From Ricinus communis (taxonomy: Eukaryota; Streptophyta; Magnoliopsida; Malpighiales; Euphorbiaceae): a DNA stretch of 64,000 nucleotides. The DNA is taken from positions 33,718,242 to 33,782,241 of the forward strand of contig NC_063257.1 in the NCBI RefSeq assembly GCF_019578655.1, written 5' to 3'. Within the stretch, counting starts at the first letter, position 1. Every line of letters begins with the position of its first letter. The notes beneath the pieces were generated by a model. The model saw only the letters and a list, made by a program, of their open reading frames with translations, had not been told where the DNA came from and ran no database searches. The translations under genes were made by a program, and so were the position numbers. Positions 32,900-44,118 of this stretch are shown piece after piece.

Positions 32900-33600
32900 G
32901 GCTGCCAACTCTTTTAAGACCAAGGGCAAGGTGAATGGTAAGAAAAAAGTTATCCTAGTTGATAGTGGGAGTACCCACAACTTTATAGACTCAAAGATGG
33001 TGAAGGAGGTGGGGGTTCAAACTGTCAAGACTAAGACCCCATGGGTCATAGTAGGTGATGGAAAAAATATAATCAGTTAGACTTAGTGTGAGGGATTTAC
33101 TTGGGTAATGCAAGACCCTGAATTCAAATTCAATTTCAGAATCTTAAAACTAGGTGGTCATGACATGGTACTAGGTGTTGATTGGATGAAAAAGTTTAGT
33201 CTAATGGTTTTTGACTTTATGAACATGAAATTGTCCTTTGAGAAGGAAGGAAAGTAGGTGCAATTAACTAGTATAGAGAAGGCTAGCCTGAGAATGATGA
33301 ACTGCAAGAATTTTCAAAAACTTCCTCCGAAAGGCTTTTAACCAAACTTAGTGCAATTATTCTCAATCTCCTATAATTATGTGTTATAAGAAGAGGTTAT
33401 CCAGCATCAAAACATCACAAACTCTATACCGCCAGTTCATCCCTCCATTCACAGCTTAATCACCAAATACAGCCTAATCTTTCAAAAGCCAACTACCCTA
33501 CCCCCACCAAGAACCCATGATCACAACATTCCTCTGAAATCAGGAACTCAACCATCAATATTAGGCCCTATCATTATCCCCATTTCCAGAAAAATGAAAT
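32900..33600 (+). pseudogene. Reina-like protease and linker
   Basis: Frame 32850-33080 contains KKVILVDSGSTHNFIDSKMV with an intact DSG active site, then a stop. The C-terminal part (GGHDMVLGVDWM near 33155) follows in another frame. The linker to the RT up to 33600 is open in pieces only. Confidence 0.75.
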
Positions 33601-34330
33601 AGAAAGATAAGTTTAAGAGATGTTGAAGAATTCAATAATTCATGCAAGCAACAGTCCCTTTGCCTCTCTTATGCTGCTAGTTAAGAAAGATAGGACATGG
33701 AGGTTTTGTGCGGATTACAAGCAATTGAATGTTGTCATAATGAAGAATAAATTCCTTATCCCCATAATTGATGATCTACTATATGAACTCAGGGATGCTA
33801 CAATTCTCTCAAATCTAGACTTAACATCTAGCTATCATCATATCAGGATGAAGCCTTTTGATACTCACAAGACTACCTTCAGGACACACATAGGGAATTT
33901 TGAGTTCCTTATCATGCCCTTGGGCCTCACAAATGCTCCAGCAACATCTCAATCCTTTATAAACTTAATTTTTTGAACCTTACTTAATGAAGTTTATATT
34001 GGTTTTTTTATGATATACTCATCTATAATCTTGATTTTGATACTCATGTGCAGCAATTAGAAATGGCTTTCCAAGTTTTGCAGCAGCACCAGCTCTTCGT
34101 CAAGCTATCCAAGTGCTCTTTTGCACAGCAACAAGTTGAGTATCTTGGTCATGTCATAAATAGAGGATTGATGACTAATATAAGCAAGGTAGCAGCTATG
34201 GTGAGTGGCTTGTGCCAACAGATTTGAAGTCTTTAAGGGGATTCCATGATCTTATTGGATACTACAGGAAATTTGTTAAAAATTATGGAATTATAGCCAA
34301 GCCTCTCACAGAGTTATTGAAGAAAGATGC
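33601..34330 (+). pseudogene. Reina-like reverse transcriptase
   Basis: Frame 33620-33976 gives [42 protein letters not shown] (the last catalytic Asp region of motif A) and [13 protein letters not shown]. In the next frame the catalytic loop reads GFFYDILIYN, with one Asp of the usual pair replaced by Tyr. Then LSKCSFAQQQVEYLGHVI. It is inactive by a frameshift at about 33975 and the active-site change. Confidence 0.85.
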
Positions 34331-34800
34331 TTTCAAATGGGGGAGGCTGCAGCAGGGGCAATTCAAGAATTGAAGGATGCTATGTGCAAGGCCCCAATTA
34401 TGTCACTATTTGATTTCTCTAGGCCATTTGTGTTGGAAACTGATGCTAGTGACAAGGGTATTGGGGCTGTGTTAATGCAGGACCATAGGACTCTAGCATA
34501 CATCAGCAAGCCACTGAGCTTAAAGCATTAGGATGCTTCCATCAATGAGAAGGAGTTGAAGGCAATCCTCTTTGTTGTTTCAAAATGGAGAAATTATTTG
34601 AGAACACTCATTTTCTGATCAAGACTGATCATGAAAGTATTAAATTCTTGCTCAACAATGAATTCACACATATATTCAAGCTAAAGGAATGTCAAAATTA
34701 CTTGGCTTAGACTACAGTATTCTCCATAGGAAAGGAGTGGAAAATTGAGTGGTTAATGCCCTATCCAGGAAAGGTTCGGATGATCAAGAGGAAGCTTAGT
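34331..34800 (+). pseudogene. Reina-like RNase H
   Basis: Frame 34337-34531 reads FDFSRPFVLETDASDKGIGA, VLMQDHRTLAYISKPLS, then a stop, and SINEKELKAILFVVSKW, followed by a degraded IKTDHESIKFLL block at about 34620. The Asp and Glu positions of the fold are present. Confidence 0.8.
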
Positions 34801-35725
34801 GTTACAATACTATTTTTGTGATATTCCCTAAGTGGATGAAGGAGGTTAGTCAAAGCTACACTGAGGATAAGGAAGTTCAGAGTCTTATTCAATCTTTGGT
34901 AGTATATGAGAATGCTAAGACTCACTACTCTTCCACTCAAGGCATTTTAAGTTATAAGGGTAAAGTATATGTGGGAAATGCTCAAGAATTAAGCGACAAG
35001 ATCATGGAGTCTATAATTCAGCAACTAAAGGGCACTTACAGTAGGCTTAAATCCTATTTTTATAGGCCAAGAATGAAAAAACATGTTTACAATTGGGTGG
35101 TGAGATGTGAAGTATTCCAAATGTATTAGTTAGAGGATGTGGCATATCTAGGGTTATTACAACCTCTTCCTGTGCCAAAACGGGCCTGGGAATCCATTTC
35201 AATGGAATTTATCAAGCAGCTGCCTAGGTCTAAGAACAAGAATACCATCTTGGTAGTAGCGGATCGCCTCACCAGGTATGCACATTTCATTTCATTGACT
35301 TATCCTTTCTCTACATCTAAGATAGCACATCTGTTTCTTAACAATGTATATAAGCCGCATGGTTTTCCTAACAATATCACTTCAGATAGGGATAAGATAT
35401 TCACTAGCAATTTCTAGGAAGTATTATTTCATTTACTAAGAGTTAAACTCAATCTCAGTACTTCCTTCCATCCCTAGTCAGATGGCCAAACTGAGAGAGT
35501 TAACCAATGCTCGGAGAATAACCTGAGAAGCATGTGTTTCCAGAAACCAAGTTCTTGGTCTAAATGGTTATCCCTAGCAAGATTTTGGTACAATACCAAT
35601 TACCGTACAAGCCTGAAGATGTCTCCTTTTCAAGCCTTTTATGGTATCATACCACCTATGACTAATTCTTTACCTCCTGATGGCACTACCTTGGCTACAG
35701 TAGAGGAGTTCTGATAGAAAAGGCA
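34801..35725 (+). pseudogene. Reina-like integrase
   Basis: Frame 34818-35129 is the zinc-finger region, but the His pair is not recognisable and the Cys pair survives as RCEVFQMY. The core (35139-35714) reads SISMEFIKQLP, where the first catalytic Asp appears as Glu, NITSDRDKIFTSNF with the second Asp, and DGQTERVNQC with the Glu. Stops occur at 35130 and 35416. It is the best preserved gypsy integrase in the window after that at 12110. Confidence 0.85.
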
Positions 35726-36215
35726 AGAGATGATCCAACAATTAAGAGAAAATTTAGTTCAATCATAGAACCGAGAGAAACAATATGCAGATAGCCATAG
35801 GAGTGGAAGAATATTTTAGGTTAGAGATTTGGTATACTTAAAGTTAGTGGCTGTTAGAAAATGCCTACAACTCTCTATGATGTATTTTGGACCATTCAAG
35901 ATTCTGGTTAAAATCAGGTCAGTAGCTTACAGATTGGAATTGCCCTTTAATTCTCATATCACCCGGTGGGAGAAGGAAGGGTTGCTACTACTGAGTTACC
36001 TATAGTTCATAAAAAATGGGGAATTCAAGGTTCAACAATTTTTTATTCTTCAGTAGAGAGAAATCATGACGAAAAAGCAAAAAGTTTAGCAGGCATTAAT
36101 TCAATGGCTTAATATGTCACTAGAGGAGGCTACTTAGGAAGATCTTCCTTTCCTTAAAGCTCAGTTTCCAAATTTCTTTCTTAAGGGAAAGAAAGAGCTT
36201 ATAAAGGAGGGTAAT
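35726..36215 (+). pseudogene. Integrase tail and chromodomain of the Reina-like element
   Basis: Broken frames give FGPFKILVKIRSVAYRLELP, then WEKEGLLLLSYL and, at about 36080-36190, ALIQWLNMSLEEAT, a stop in place of Trp, EDLPFLKAQFPNF. The latter is a chromodomain, which binds methylated histone H3 in related elements and steers insertion. One of its key aromatic positions is now a stop codon. Confidence 0.75.
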
Positions 36216-36645
36216 TAAGGTATCAACAGTATAATGCCAAGTCAGCAATAGGATTGATATACCCATTATACTGCCAACACAAGACTAACAAAAATTAGTT
36301 TAGAGAAGGAATTTCAGTTGAGAAGATTAGTTGTTAGCTTAGTTTGTCATTTGCTTATTTTGTCATTTTGCTAGTTGGTTGTTTTCCTTGTTCCTTTGTT
36401 TGTCATTCTACTTTGTCTATATTAATTGTCATGATGAGTCATAACATTCTAGAATGATTCAAGAAATGATAGGGACCTATATAGCAGGAAGTTATTGATT
36501 GGTAATCATTAGACAATTATCAACAATCACTATTATTCTCCCTCTTCTCCCTATTCTCTCTATTCTTTGCTCTCTATTTTTTTTATTTCTATTTCTTACT
36601 TCTACTATCAATGTTTCTATCCTTTTTTCAGCAAACATAACTCTT
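36216..36645 (+). repeat. Probable 3' LTR of the Reina-like element
   Basis: It follows the chromodomain and a purine stretch (AAAGGAGGG at 36204-36212). The sequence is T-rich with GTTAG-type repeats and ends in a pyrimidine tract near 36540-36620, as in short Reina-type LTRs. Neither end has a clear TG...CA pair and no partner LTR is present, so the limits are approximate. Confidence 0.4.
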
Positions 36646-36894
36646 AATTTGATGCCATATTAGTATAGGTGCTTGACCCTACATGAGCCAGGAACCTGAG
36701 AAGAGCTAGCCATAGAAAAGGCAAGAGAATGACACAAAAGGCAAGGTAACCACGACTAGAGGAAGAAAAAGACAAAACCATGAAAGAGGACAAACTATTA
36801 GAGAGACAAGCCTAACTTGTCATATTGAGAAGACTAATCAAAGCTAGTTAATAAAAATAATAAAGGTTGTCAGAATTGATTAGGAATGGAGTTA
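36646..36894. other. Unassigned purine-rich stretch
   Basis: A-rich and G-rich sequence (AGAAAAAGACAAAACC-like) with no coding signal. It may belong to the CACTA element that follows or to the flank of the Reina-like LTR. Confidence 0.2.
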
Positions 36895-37175
36895 TATAAA
36901 TTGGAAATGTAGGCATTTATATCTCGTCGGTAAACAGTTATCAATAATCCGTAGGTAATTTGTCGGTAAAGTGTTGCTAATAGGGGGGCGCCATTCTTTA
37001 GCACCTTATTTAGCAAAGAAAAGAATCTGTCAATAAATTTTTGTCAGTAATCCATCGGTATTCTGTTAGTAAATTAAAAAATAAAATTTTCCATATTTCA
37101 TCGATAACCCATCGATAAATAGTAAATTTTAGCGACAAAAAAATTCTATCGGTAAACTGAAAGTTTCTTGTAGTG
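36895..37175 (+). mobile_element. Terminal fragment of a CACTA (En/Spm) DNA transposon
   Basis: The stretch ends TTTCTTGTAGTG at 37164-37175, the inverse complement of the CACTACAAGAAA terminus of plant CACTA elements. Inside are at least six subterminal motifs of the TCGGTAA or TCGATAA kind (about 36928, 36962, 37049, 37100, 37112, 37149), the usual binding repeats for the transposase. The other end with CACTA was not found, so it is a truncated terminus or its partner is diverged. Confidence 0.75.
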
Positions 37176-37579
37176 TATATTAATTAAAAATAAAAGACTT
37201 ATTTTAGTTTTCCTCTCCCATACTTATTTTGTACATTGCCCTTAATTTCATAGACATATATATGAACAATCAAATAAGGGAGAAAAAGATAGAATACTTC
37301 CTTAATATTTTGGACTGTAAATTTATTGTCATACTCATGCAATCAATCACCATCCAAATCCACCTTAAATAACACTTAAAGAATGATCATTGATTAAAAG
37401 AAACACATTAGTTAAAATAAAAATTCAAAGGTTGAAAGTAAACATAATCATAAAGTTATGATTACAAAGCAAAAGCATAAAGAAATCCTAAGGTAGCTAA
37501 AAGCAAAATAAAATTCCTAAAGTAATTAGGTAGCTATGTCCTAAAATATAAAATTAAATTTCTTAATACAAACATCTAA
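37176..37579. other. AT-rich spacer, no gene seen
   Basis: It holds A-rich non-coding sequence between the CACTA end and the env-position ORF on the minus strand. The 3' LTR of the Athila-like element at 37580-45380 would be expected around here but no LTR homology to 44119-45380 was recognised. Confidence 0.3.
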
Positions 37580-38079
37580 AATCGGTGATGAGGTAGGGAT
37601 GGTGGTGGTGAGAGAGCATCAAAATCAACCGACTCGAAGTAGCAAAATAGCTTGTAAGCTTGTCGGCGTTGGCTCCTTTCTACAATAGCCAAATGGGTGT
37701 AGAATGCGTCAAGCCTTTAAATAAGGTTGTTATTCATGTTTTTCAATTGATTCAATACTTGATGCCAACCTTGACTACCCCATTCTTGATTCTTCTTTCT
37801 TCATGATCAGATTCATCTTCCTCCCTTTCTTGTCTACTTAACTCTCCTTTAACCACACTATTACTTCCTCTAATAAACCATTTTCAATCCATAAGGAAAA
37901 TTAGGGCCACCATGACTATGCTCTAAATTTTATCTAACCAAAGTATGTAAATCAAAACTCCTCAAAGAGGAAATTGCTTCAAATGGTAAGCTCTCCGAAT
38001 CAAATCTACATAAGCGACTAGCTAAACACGTTACAATATGTCCTAATCTAATGCAACTCTTTAGTCTACTAATGACTTC

Positions 38080-39523
38080 TGATAGGCTTTTTATGTAGCT
38101 ACAATCTAAGGCAGTGAACCTATCGATGCATACTAGCACAAATGGTGAGTATCAAGGTCGTATTCTCGGGAAAGGGTGATCTTAGACCTATTGTAGCGTC
38201 TTATAATAAATCAATGAAGTGTTATGCTATGATTAAATATGAACAAATAATTAATTAAATGTCAAATAATCTGAAAGGATTTAGGAAAACTCTCGAAGGA
38301 AAAAGCAAACCCTAGGGACCTAAGTTAATTGGATTTTAGTGAAGATAGAGATTAAATTGATTATCAATTATAATTATCCATGGACGAAGTCTTAACTGAA
38401 TTCGGTCTCCCTCTCGAGATAACCGAATTCCTAAACCTAATAACCTAAAGTTGGAATCTCTTCCTAACAATCGATTATTTGATTAGCATTAAGGTTTAAC
38501 CTGCCCCTATTAAGCTTTGTTAATTCTTAATCCAGCTAGTCAATTACCCTTATCTCTAAGTGATTATTAACCAATTCTGGCTATTCAAATTACATAAAGC
38601 AATTTGAATAAAGTAATCTAAATACCACAATTCACAACGTCTCATGAATAAAGTGATTTCTCATTAATAATGAAAGCAAGAAGAATCAAGAATTGACAAT
38701 CAAAATCTCATAACATTAAAACCAATCCAACAACATAAGAACCCCAATTGAGTTTGACAATTTAGCTACTCATACTAATAAGCATCATAAAATAAAGAAT
38801 AGATTCAGAAAAGTAAATTAAAGGCATGTACACCCTTCTTCTTCAAGTTGGATGAGAAACCCTAAATTCCCAATTCAGAATAGTAAACCCTAATTTGCCT
38901 CTTGAATACTCCCAAATCTTGTCTTGATCTTTAATTTGATGTTAAAACAAGTGTAATCCTTCCTTCAATTGATGAAGTGATCTTCTAAAGTCGAGAATTA
39001 AAGTTTGGAAGTAGATGGTTTAAGCTTGTATAATGGAAATCAAGTCAAAAAATCAAACCCTAATTCAACAAATCGTTTTTGCCTATATAATCCCTTCAGC
39101 ACGGCCGTGGTCAAGCTCTCGGCCGATCAAGACAAAGGAGTCCGGGCCGTGCTTCGGACCTCTGTTCCACGTCTGACCTCTTCAGCCGTGCCTGGCAGAT
39201 CTTGAGCCACCACGGGCCGTGGTAGAGGCCGTGGTGGCTTCGGAAACTGTGCCAAAATGGCACTCTTAGAGGGCAGCTACTTGATAATTCAGCACGACCG
39301 GAGTCCAGGCCGTGCTCAACCTCAGAATGCTAGACCTTGCTCAATTTGATGGATTCTGGTCTGCAATTGCACGTATTTCCCTCGATTATTGATAATGTCC
39401 CTCGATAATGACCTGAAACATGAAAGGAACCAAAAGACAAGTGATTCTAGCATAAAACGAGATAACTATGCATAAAAATGTAAACAATTGAGCATGTAAA
39501 TATGTATAATATGATGCCTATCA
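38080..39523 (-). mobile_element. Solo LTR (Athila-like family), TSD ACTTC
   Basis: The plus strand reads TGATAGGC at the start and GCCTATCA at the end, a perfect 8-bp terminal inverted repeat. A perfect 5-bp duplication ACTTC lies at 38075-38079 and 39524-39528. Length is 1444 bp. It aligns in reverse with 5632-7268. The palindrome cluster lies at 39098-39320. It interrupts the env-position ORF on the same strand, so it is younger than that element. An ORF at 39005-39205 is a chance frame. Confidence 0.92.
39095..39320. repeat. CACGGCCGTG palindrome cluster in the solo LTR
   Basis: Blocks include CAGCACGGCCGTGGTC, CTCGGCCGATC, CCACGGGCCGTGG, GAGGCCGTGGTGG and CAGGCCGTGC. They match, in reverse order, the cluster at 5839-6215. 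Confidence 0.8.
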
Positions 39524-40529
39524 ACTTCTAATAGACTTTGCATGATATAATAAGCCGATGAAATTGACTTACTATTGTCCAAACACCATAGAAAAATAAG
39601 TTCTTATTTTATTACTTTGCTAGTTTCTTTCCTTCCAAAATTCCACCACTTGTAAATTTTGAAATTATCATGTAACACTGATCATAAAAATAGAATTTGG
39701 CATATTATTAATATCATGTGAACCTTCTCCTATTAATTTCTTCCAAAATCTAACCATATCAAACTTATGGTGTTGCTCACAAATCTCTCTTTTCTTTAAA
39801 CCAAAATCTTGAACTATTGTTGCACATGTGATGGTATAATGATGCCCAAATAATCTTACTTTAACTTCCTTATCATTTAAGGGATTATAGCATAATAGTA
39901 AAAGATTCTGAACTTAATTCACTATAGGAAGTAAGAACCTTAAAATCAAAATTCTTCCAACATAATTTAGCTACTATCCTTTTAATTATACCCAATTCTA
40001 TTAAGCAAGAAATATCCAAGAGATTACATAGAACTTGTTTCCTACTAGCTAAGCTCAAAAATCAATTACCTTCCTCATGGCTTCAGATGTTGAATAGTGC
40101 TCCATACATAGCCAACATCTTTTGTTCTTCTTCATGAGAGGTTGAAGCAACAACTTTTCCTTTCTCTTTCCTTGGTTTTGACCTTGGGGCCATTATTTTA
40201 TTTTGGAATAGGTAAAAGAGAGATTATAAAGATAAAGCAATAAGAATATGGAAGGAAAACTGAGTTTTTTATGGAGAGAGAAATAAAACGAGGATAGAGA
40301 AAGCTTGGGTGTGTATTAATGGTAGAAAGAGGTGAGATAGGAGAAAAAAGAAGAAAAGTATGTTCGAGAGGATTAGGGTTTTCTTAAATTTGTGTTTTAC
40401 TTTAATTAAAATACTGTATCTTTTTTTATGTTTATGATATTTTCATATTTTTTATCTTTATTAATATTTTTATTTTAAATTTTATAAATTTTAAAATCTA
40501 GAAAAAAGTTTAAGAAAATTAAAAAAAAT

Positions 40530-40870
40530 TGTAGAAATTTTTCGCCTCGAGCACCCAAGCGGGGCGTCCATGCCCAAGTGGGCTGTTGCTGTGACTCAAG
40601 CTCTCCACATCTGGCCACCTCATAGGAAATTTTCACACACACGCTATTATTGTAAAGTCGCCTAGCCCACGCTGAAGTTGCTTGCTTCATCATCTGCGTC
40701 TGGCTGGCTCGCAGGCTGCTCCTTACCCACAATGGTGGCATCGCATCAAGCATCTTGCGCCAGCACTGATGCTTTGCACCCACGCTAGTCTCCTTCCATC
40801 CTAGCACTTGTGCTCCTCACGGGCCCATTTGCACTGCTGTGTTGATGAAGCTATAGGCTCGTGCAATTTT
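40530..40870. other. GC-rich island between AT-hook-like ORF and env-position ORF
   Basis: About 340 bp of markedly GC-rich sequence inside very AT-rich DNA. It holds GAGCACCCAAGCGGGG, CCATGCCCAAGTGGGC, GCACCCACGCTAG and similar short blocks built on CCCAAG/CTTGGG-like and GCCCACGC-like units. It occupies the same relative position as the palindrome island at 14340-14660 but with different motifs. A minus-strand ORF (40807-40475) has no recognisable domain and extends into A/T-rich sequence; I do not regard it as a gene. Confidence 0.5.
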
Positions 40871-41162
40871 TGCACTACCATAACATGGCTCGTCCAAAAA
40901 TTAATTTTTTCAAAGTGTTTTTAAATGTTTTAAAATTAATTTTTATACATCTTAAAGGTCATTAACTGGTAAAAATATTTTATTTAGTTTTTATTCATGT
41001 TTTAATATTATATATACTTAAATAAAAAAAACTACAAAACTTGTCAAATTTGAATTAAATTTTTTAATTTTATTAATAACTTAAAATTAAAAATTTAACT
41101 AACAAAAGCAAAAAATCTAAAGTCTAACTAAGATAACTAAACAAAATTTGGCTAATTCCTAA
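40871..41162. other. AT-rich spacer, no gene seen
   Basis: Poly-A/T-rich non-coding sequence between the GC-rich island and the end of the AT-hook-like ORF. Nothing recognisable. Confidence 0.3.
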
Positions 41163-41787
41163 CTAATGATAAGTAATGTCATACTTCCTTGGGCTTCCAC
41201 GATCTCTGTTGGGCGTGATTGGCTCGGGTATGATGTATTCATACTTTCTTGGATGCCCATGACCCATTCTTGGGTACATAGTTATCTCACCCTCACTTTC
41301 ATTCTCGCTCTCACTATTTTCATCCGATTGTTTTTCTTCCTTCATAGAGACTTCATCAATGAGATACCTCTATTGACTTTGCCTTTTAAAATGCTCAATT
41401 TTTATAATTTGCTCAAGAGTGAAGGGTCTTTCCATGGGTCTTGGATAAGCTCTACGATAGGCATAAAAAGCGGAAAGCTTTTCAGGCCTAAAGTCACACT
41501 CTGTCCTAAGCCTTCTCCTTGGGCGCCAACATTTAGAAAATCCAGGCAGAGGGAATGGAGTAGGTGACTATCTTCTAGTTCTTTTCATATGCATTGAAAC
41601 TCTTCTTGAAATAAATGATATTGATGGTGGTGTGAATGATGTGGGTGATTTCCTTCTTCTTTTTTTCCAAATTTCCTAAAGGCTTTTCTTGAGCTTAATG
41701 GCTTCGATTATGGTGTGGATGATGTGGTGATGATAAAGGTGGTGGAGAACTTACCTCTTTTTTGACATTTTCTTGCCTAGAATTCAT
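41163..41787 (-). pseudogene. Unrecognised basic ORF with AT-hook-like repeats (copy 2)
   Basis: An ATG at 41787 opens MNSRQENVKKEVSSPPPLSS with His-rich sequence and a stop. Shifted frames then give RRKSPTSFTPPSISFISRR, SPTPFPLPGF, CWRPRRRLR, RPEKLSAFYAYRRAYPRPM, FTLEQIIKIEHFKRQSQ, a stop, RYLIDEVSM, an acidic run, and a tail with GHGHPRKYEYIIPEP and RGSPRKYD. This matches copy 1 (13501-14087) along its length, including the RPK/EKLxA...AYxRAYP block and the GHPRK motifs. Both copies sit directly after the integrase C-terminal tail of an Athila-like element and before a GC-rich island and the env-position ORF. Function unknown; DNA binding is inferred from the AT-hook-like motifs. Confidence 0.7.
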
Positions 41788-42340
41788 GATGATTAAGAGC
41801 TTTGAGAAGGAGATACATTTTTCAAATAGCTCTTAATAGGGGGGTTCCTATATATAGAGGTTTTGCAATCCTAGTTTGATTACGAGTTGATTATACCTAG
41901 TTTTTATTAATTAAAACTCCTAATCCTTTCTTAATTCTTGTCCTAACCTTACAAGGAAACTAATATCCTAATTCTAAATAAATATCTATGATTATATGCC
42001 ACATAATTAATAATTATTATGCATATAATACCATTAATAAATACTCATGTAATACACAAAATTTAACTACCATTTAAAGCATAATATTTGAACAACAAAT
42101 TTTAGTGTTATCACATGATTTTTTGCACGTAAGGATCCCTTTAGATGCTAGGATGCTTGAATCACTTGCAAGTCCCTAAAAATAAAAATAAAAATACTCT
42201 TTAATTAAAATTAAAACATAAAATAAATAATAAAAGTACTCAAAATTTAAAAAATAGAAATGCTGAATCATTGTCTGTAGATAGACATTGTCAAATTGAG
42301 ATCAAGTTAGTAGTGCATCAATGCACTCCACTTCATGTCC
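41788..42340. other. Non-coding spacer between integrase tail and AT-hook-like ORF
   Basis: AT-rich sequence with no domain. A TATATATAG block at about 41850-41860 on the plus strand gives a TATA-like box about 65 bp upstream of the ATG at 41787 on the minus strand, comparable to the CTATAAATAG block before copy 1. This is positional evidence only. Confidence 0.35.
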
Positions 42341-43280
42341 ATAAGTCATTCCTTCATAATATGGCTTCAAATGATGGATATTCACTTTGAATTGCTCTTG
42401 CATAATTCCGCCGCACCATGGAGAAATATCATTACTACTAAAAATTCATTCCATCTTGACTTAAGCTTTCCTAGAAAAAGTTTGAAACGCGAGTTAAATG
42501 ATAGAACTTTCATTCTAAGACAAAACTACAAAGTAGATTCTTGTCATGTTGTCTCTTAGTTCTTCCTTTATATAGTTTGGCATTTTCATATCCCTCGCTA
42601 TGCATTTTTTCAATCTCGTTTAAGTGTAATAAGTGTTCTTCTCCCGCTTTGGTTAACTCTATATTTAGCTCTTTAATAGCCTAATAAGCTTTATGCTCTA
42701 ATTCAATCGACAAATGGCAAGTCTTTCCTAGATAGGTGAACTAATTTTTTAAGCACCAACTTAATTTGCCTATTGCTTACCTCCACTTATTCTGATATTT
42801 TTGGGTGATAGGGAGTTGTTACTCTATGAGTTACTCCGTACTTTTTTAGTAAAGCAGCAAATGCCTTATTGTAAAAATGAGTTCTCCCATCACTAATGAT
42901 TACTCTAGGCGTACCAAACCTGGTAAAAATATTAACTTTAATAAATCTACATACAATATTAGCATCAGTAGTTCAGGTAGCAATTGCTTCTATCCATTTA
43001 GATACATAATCAACAACAATAAGTATATGTTTATAGCCATGAGAAGGTAAAAAAGGTCTCGTAAAAAAGGTCCCATAAATATGCCCCACATCAAACAATT
43101 TAACCACAAGATTAAAAGTTTAGGCATTTTATTTTACCAATTTTTCCATTTCTTTGACATTTATCACATTTTGCATAAAGTAAATGAGCATCCTTAAATA
43201 ACAAAGGCCAAAAGAAACCTGATTGAAGAACTTTGTAGGCTGTCTTCTTATCCCAACTGTATTTTTAACTATATATTGAT
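42341..43280 (-). pseudogene. Integrase of the second Athila-like element
   Basis: The minus strand shows the zinc-finger Cys pair as [14 protein letters not shown] (about 43190-43150), then a core beginning KLFDVGHIYGTFF, where the first catalytic Asp region is worn, HILIVVDYVSKWIEAIAT, FGTPRVIISDGRTHFYNKAF with the second Asp, and VEVSNRQIKLVLKK with the Glu. The tail GKLKSRWNEFLVVMIF near 42480 matches the tail at 12840. Stops are present throughout. RT and RNase H are missing between this and gag, so a large internal deletion has occurred. Confidence 0.8.
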
Positions 43281-44000
43281 ATTGTCATGTTAATCCATCA
43301 TAAAATAATTGATTAATCACTAGAATTGAGTATCCATAGTGCGGGTATTGTAATAAAAGTTATTTGAAGCGATCTCATGCTTTATGAAAGGACTCAATAT
43401 CCTTTTGATAAAAGTTAAAAATTTCAGCTCTTAAGTATTTGGTTTTTTTATGTGAGTAAAACTTACTCATAAATTTTTAGTAAACTTATCCCAAGTTCTT
43501 AAAGAATAAAGAGGCAAGGTCATTAACCAAGCCTTTGTCTTTTCCTTTAATGAGTAAAGAAAACATCCCTTAATTGGTGCTCATTCAATCCAGATAATGT
43601 AAATGCATGAACTAAAGCATAAAACTCTAATAAATGTTAATGCATCCCCACTAGATATACCATATAATGAAGGAAGCATAATAAAATAAATGTTATTAAT
43701 GCATCACCTAGAATTATGCATGAAGTAGTGTTATCAATTATAGGTCAAGCATAATCCTTCATGGTCATTTGCCTTTCAACTACTACTTGTCTTTTATCAT
43801 TTATATTTGTTCAATCTCTTCTTCTGATTCTTCTTCTAGCTTCTCTTCAAATTCCTCTTCTTCTTCTAGCTTTTAAGGCACAAACTCACTTTCTACTTCT
43901 TGATCCTCTTTTGCCTTTTTAATAACTGATCTCAAGTTGTAGAGATTTTGAGTTGATGAATCACCTTATCTAGTTTTTCTATTAGGCATACAAATCAAAA
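43281..44000 (-). pseudogene. Gag remnant of the second Athila-like element
   Basis: Minus-strand fragments: NEHQLRDVFFTHSLKEKTKA, WLMTLPLYSLRTWDKFTKNL near 43560-43460, typical of the plant gypsy gag core. A strongly acidic Glu-rich stretch opposite 43800-43900 is also present. It joins directly to the integrase zinc finger at about 43270, which marks the deletion of protease, RT and RNase H. Confidence 0.6.
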
Positions 44001-44118
44001 GAGAATTTCAGATTTAAAACTTTTAAGAATAAAATATAAAAATAAAATAAAAACACATAAAACAAGACACTAAATTTGATAATTAATCAATATAAAATTG
44101 GACACAGTTTCCAGCATT

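Larger units (their letters stand above)
37580..40193 (-). pseudogene. Env-position ORF of the second Athila-like element, split by a solo LTR
   Basis: An ATG at 40193 (minus) opens MAPRSKPRKEKGKVVASTSH and EEEQKMLAMYGALFNI, then, past stops, RIVAKLCWKNFDFKVLTSYS near 39990-39930 and further fragments to 39524. The same frame family resumes beyond the solo LTR (38080-39523), giving HIVTCLASRLCRFDSESLP and a C-terminal part to about 37580. The position after pol and the conserved CWKNFDF block fit the third ORF of Athila-like elements. No signal peptide or membrane anchor is visible. Many stops and the insertion make it dead. Confidence 0.6.

Noticed and set aside
40475..40807. 110-codon minus-strand ORF
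   Set aside because: It covers the GC-rich island and then reads into poly-A/T sequence, giving a Phe/Lys/Ile-rich tail. No homologue in the matching place of the other element (14340-14660).
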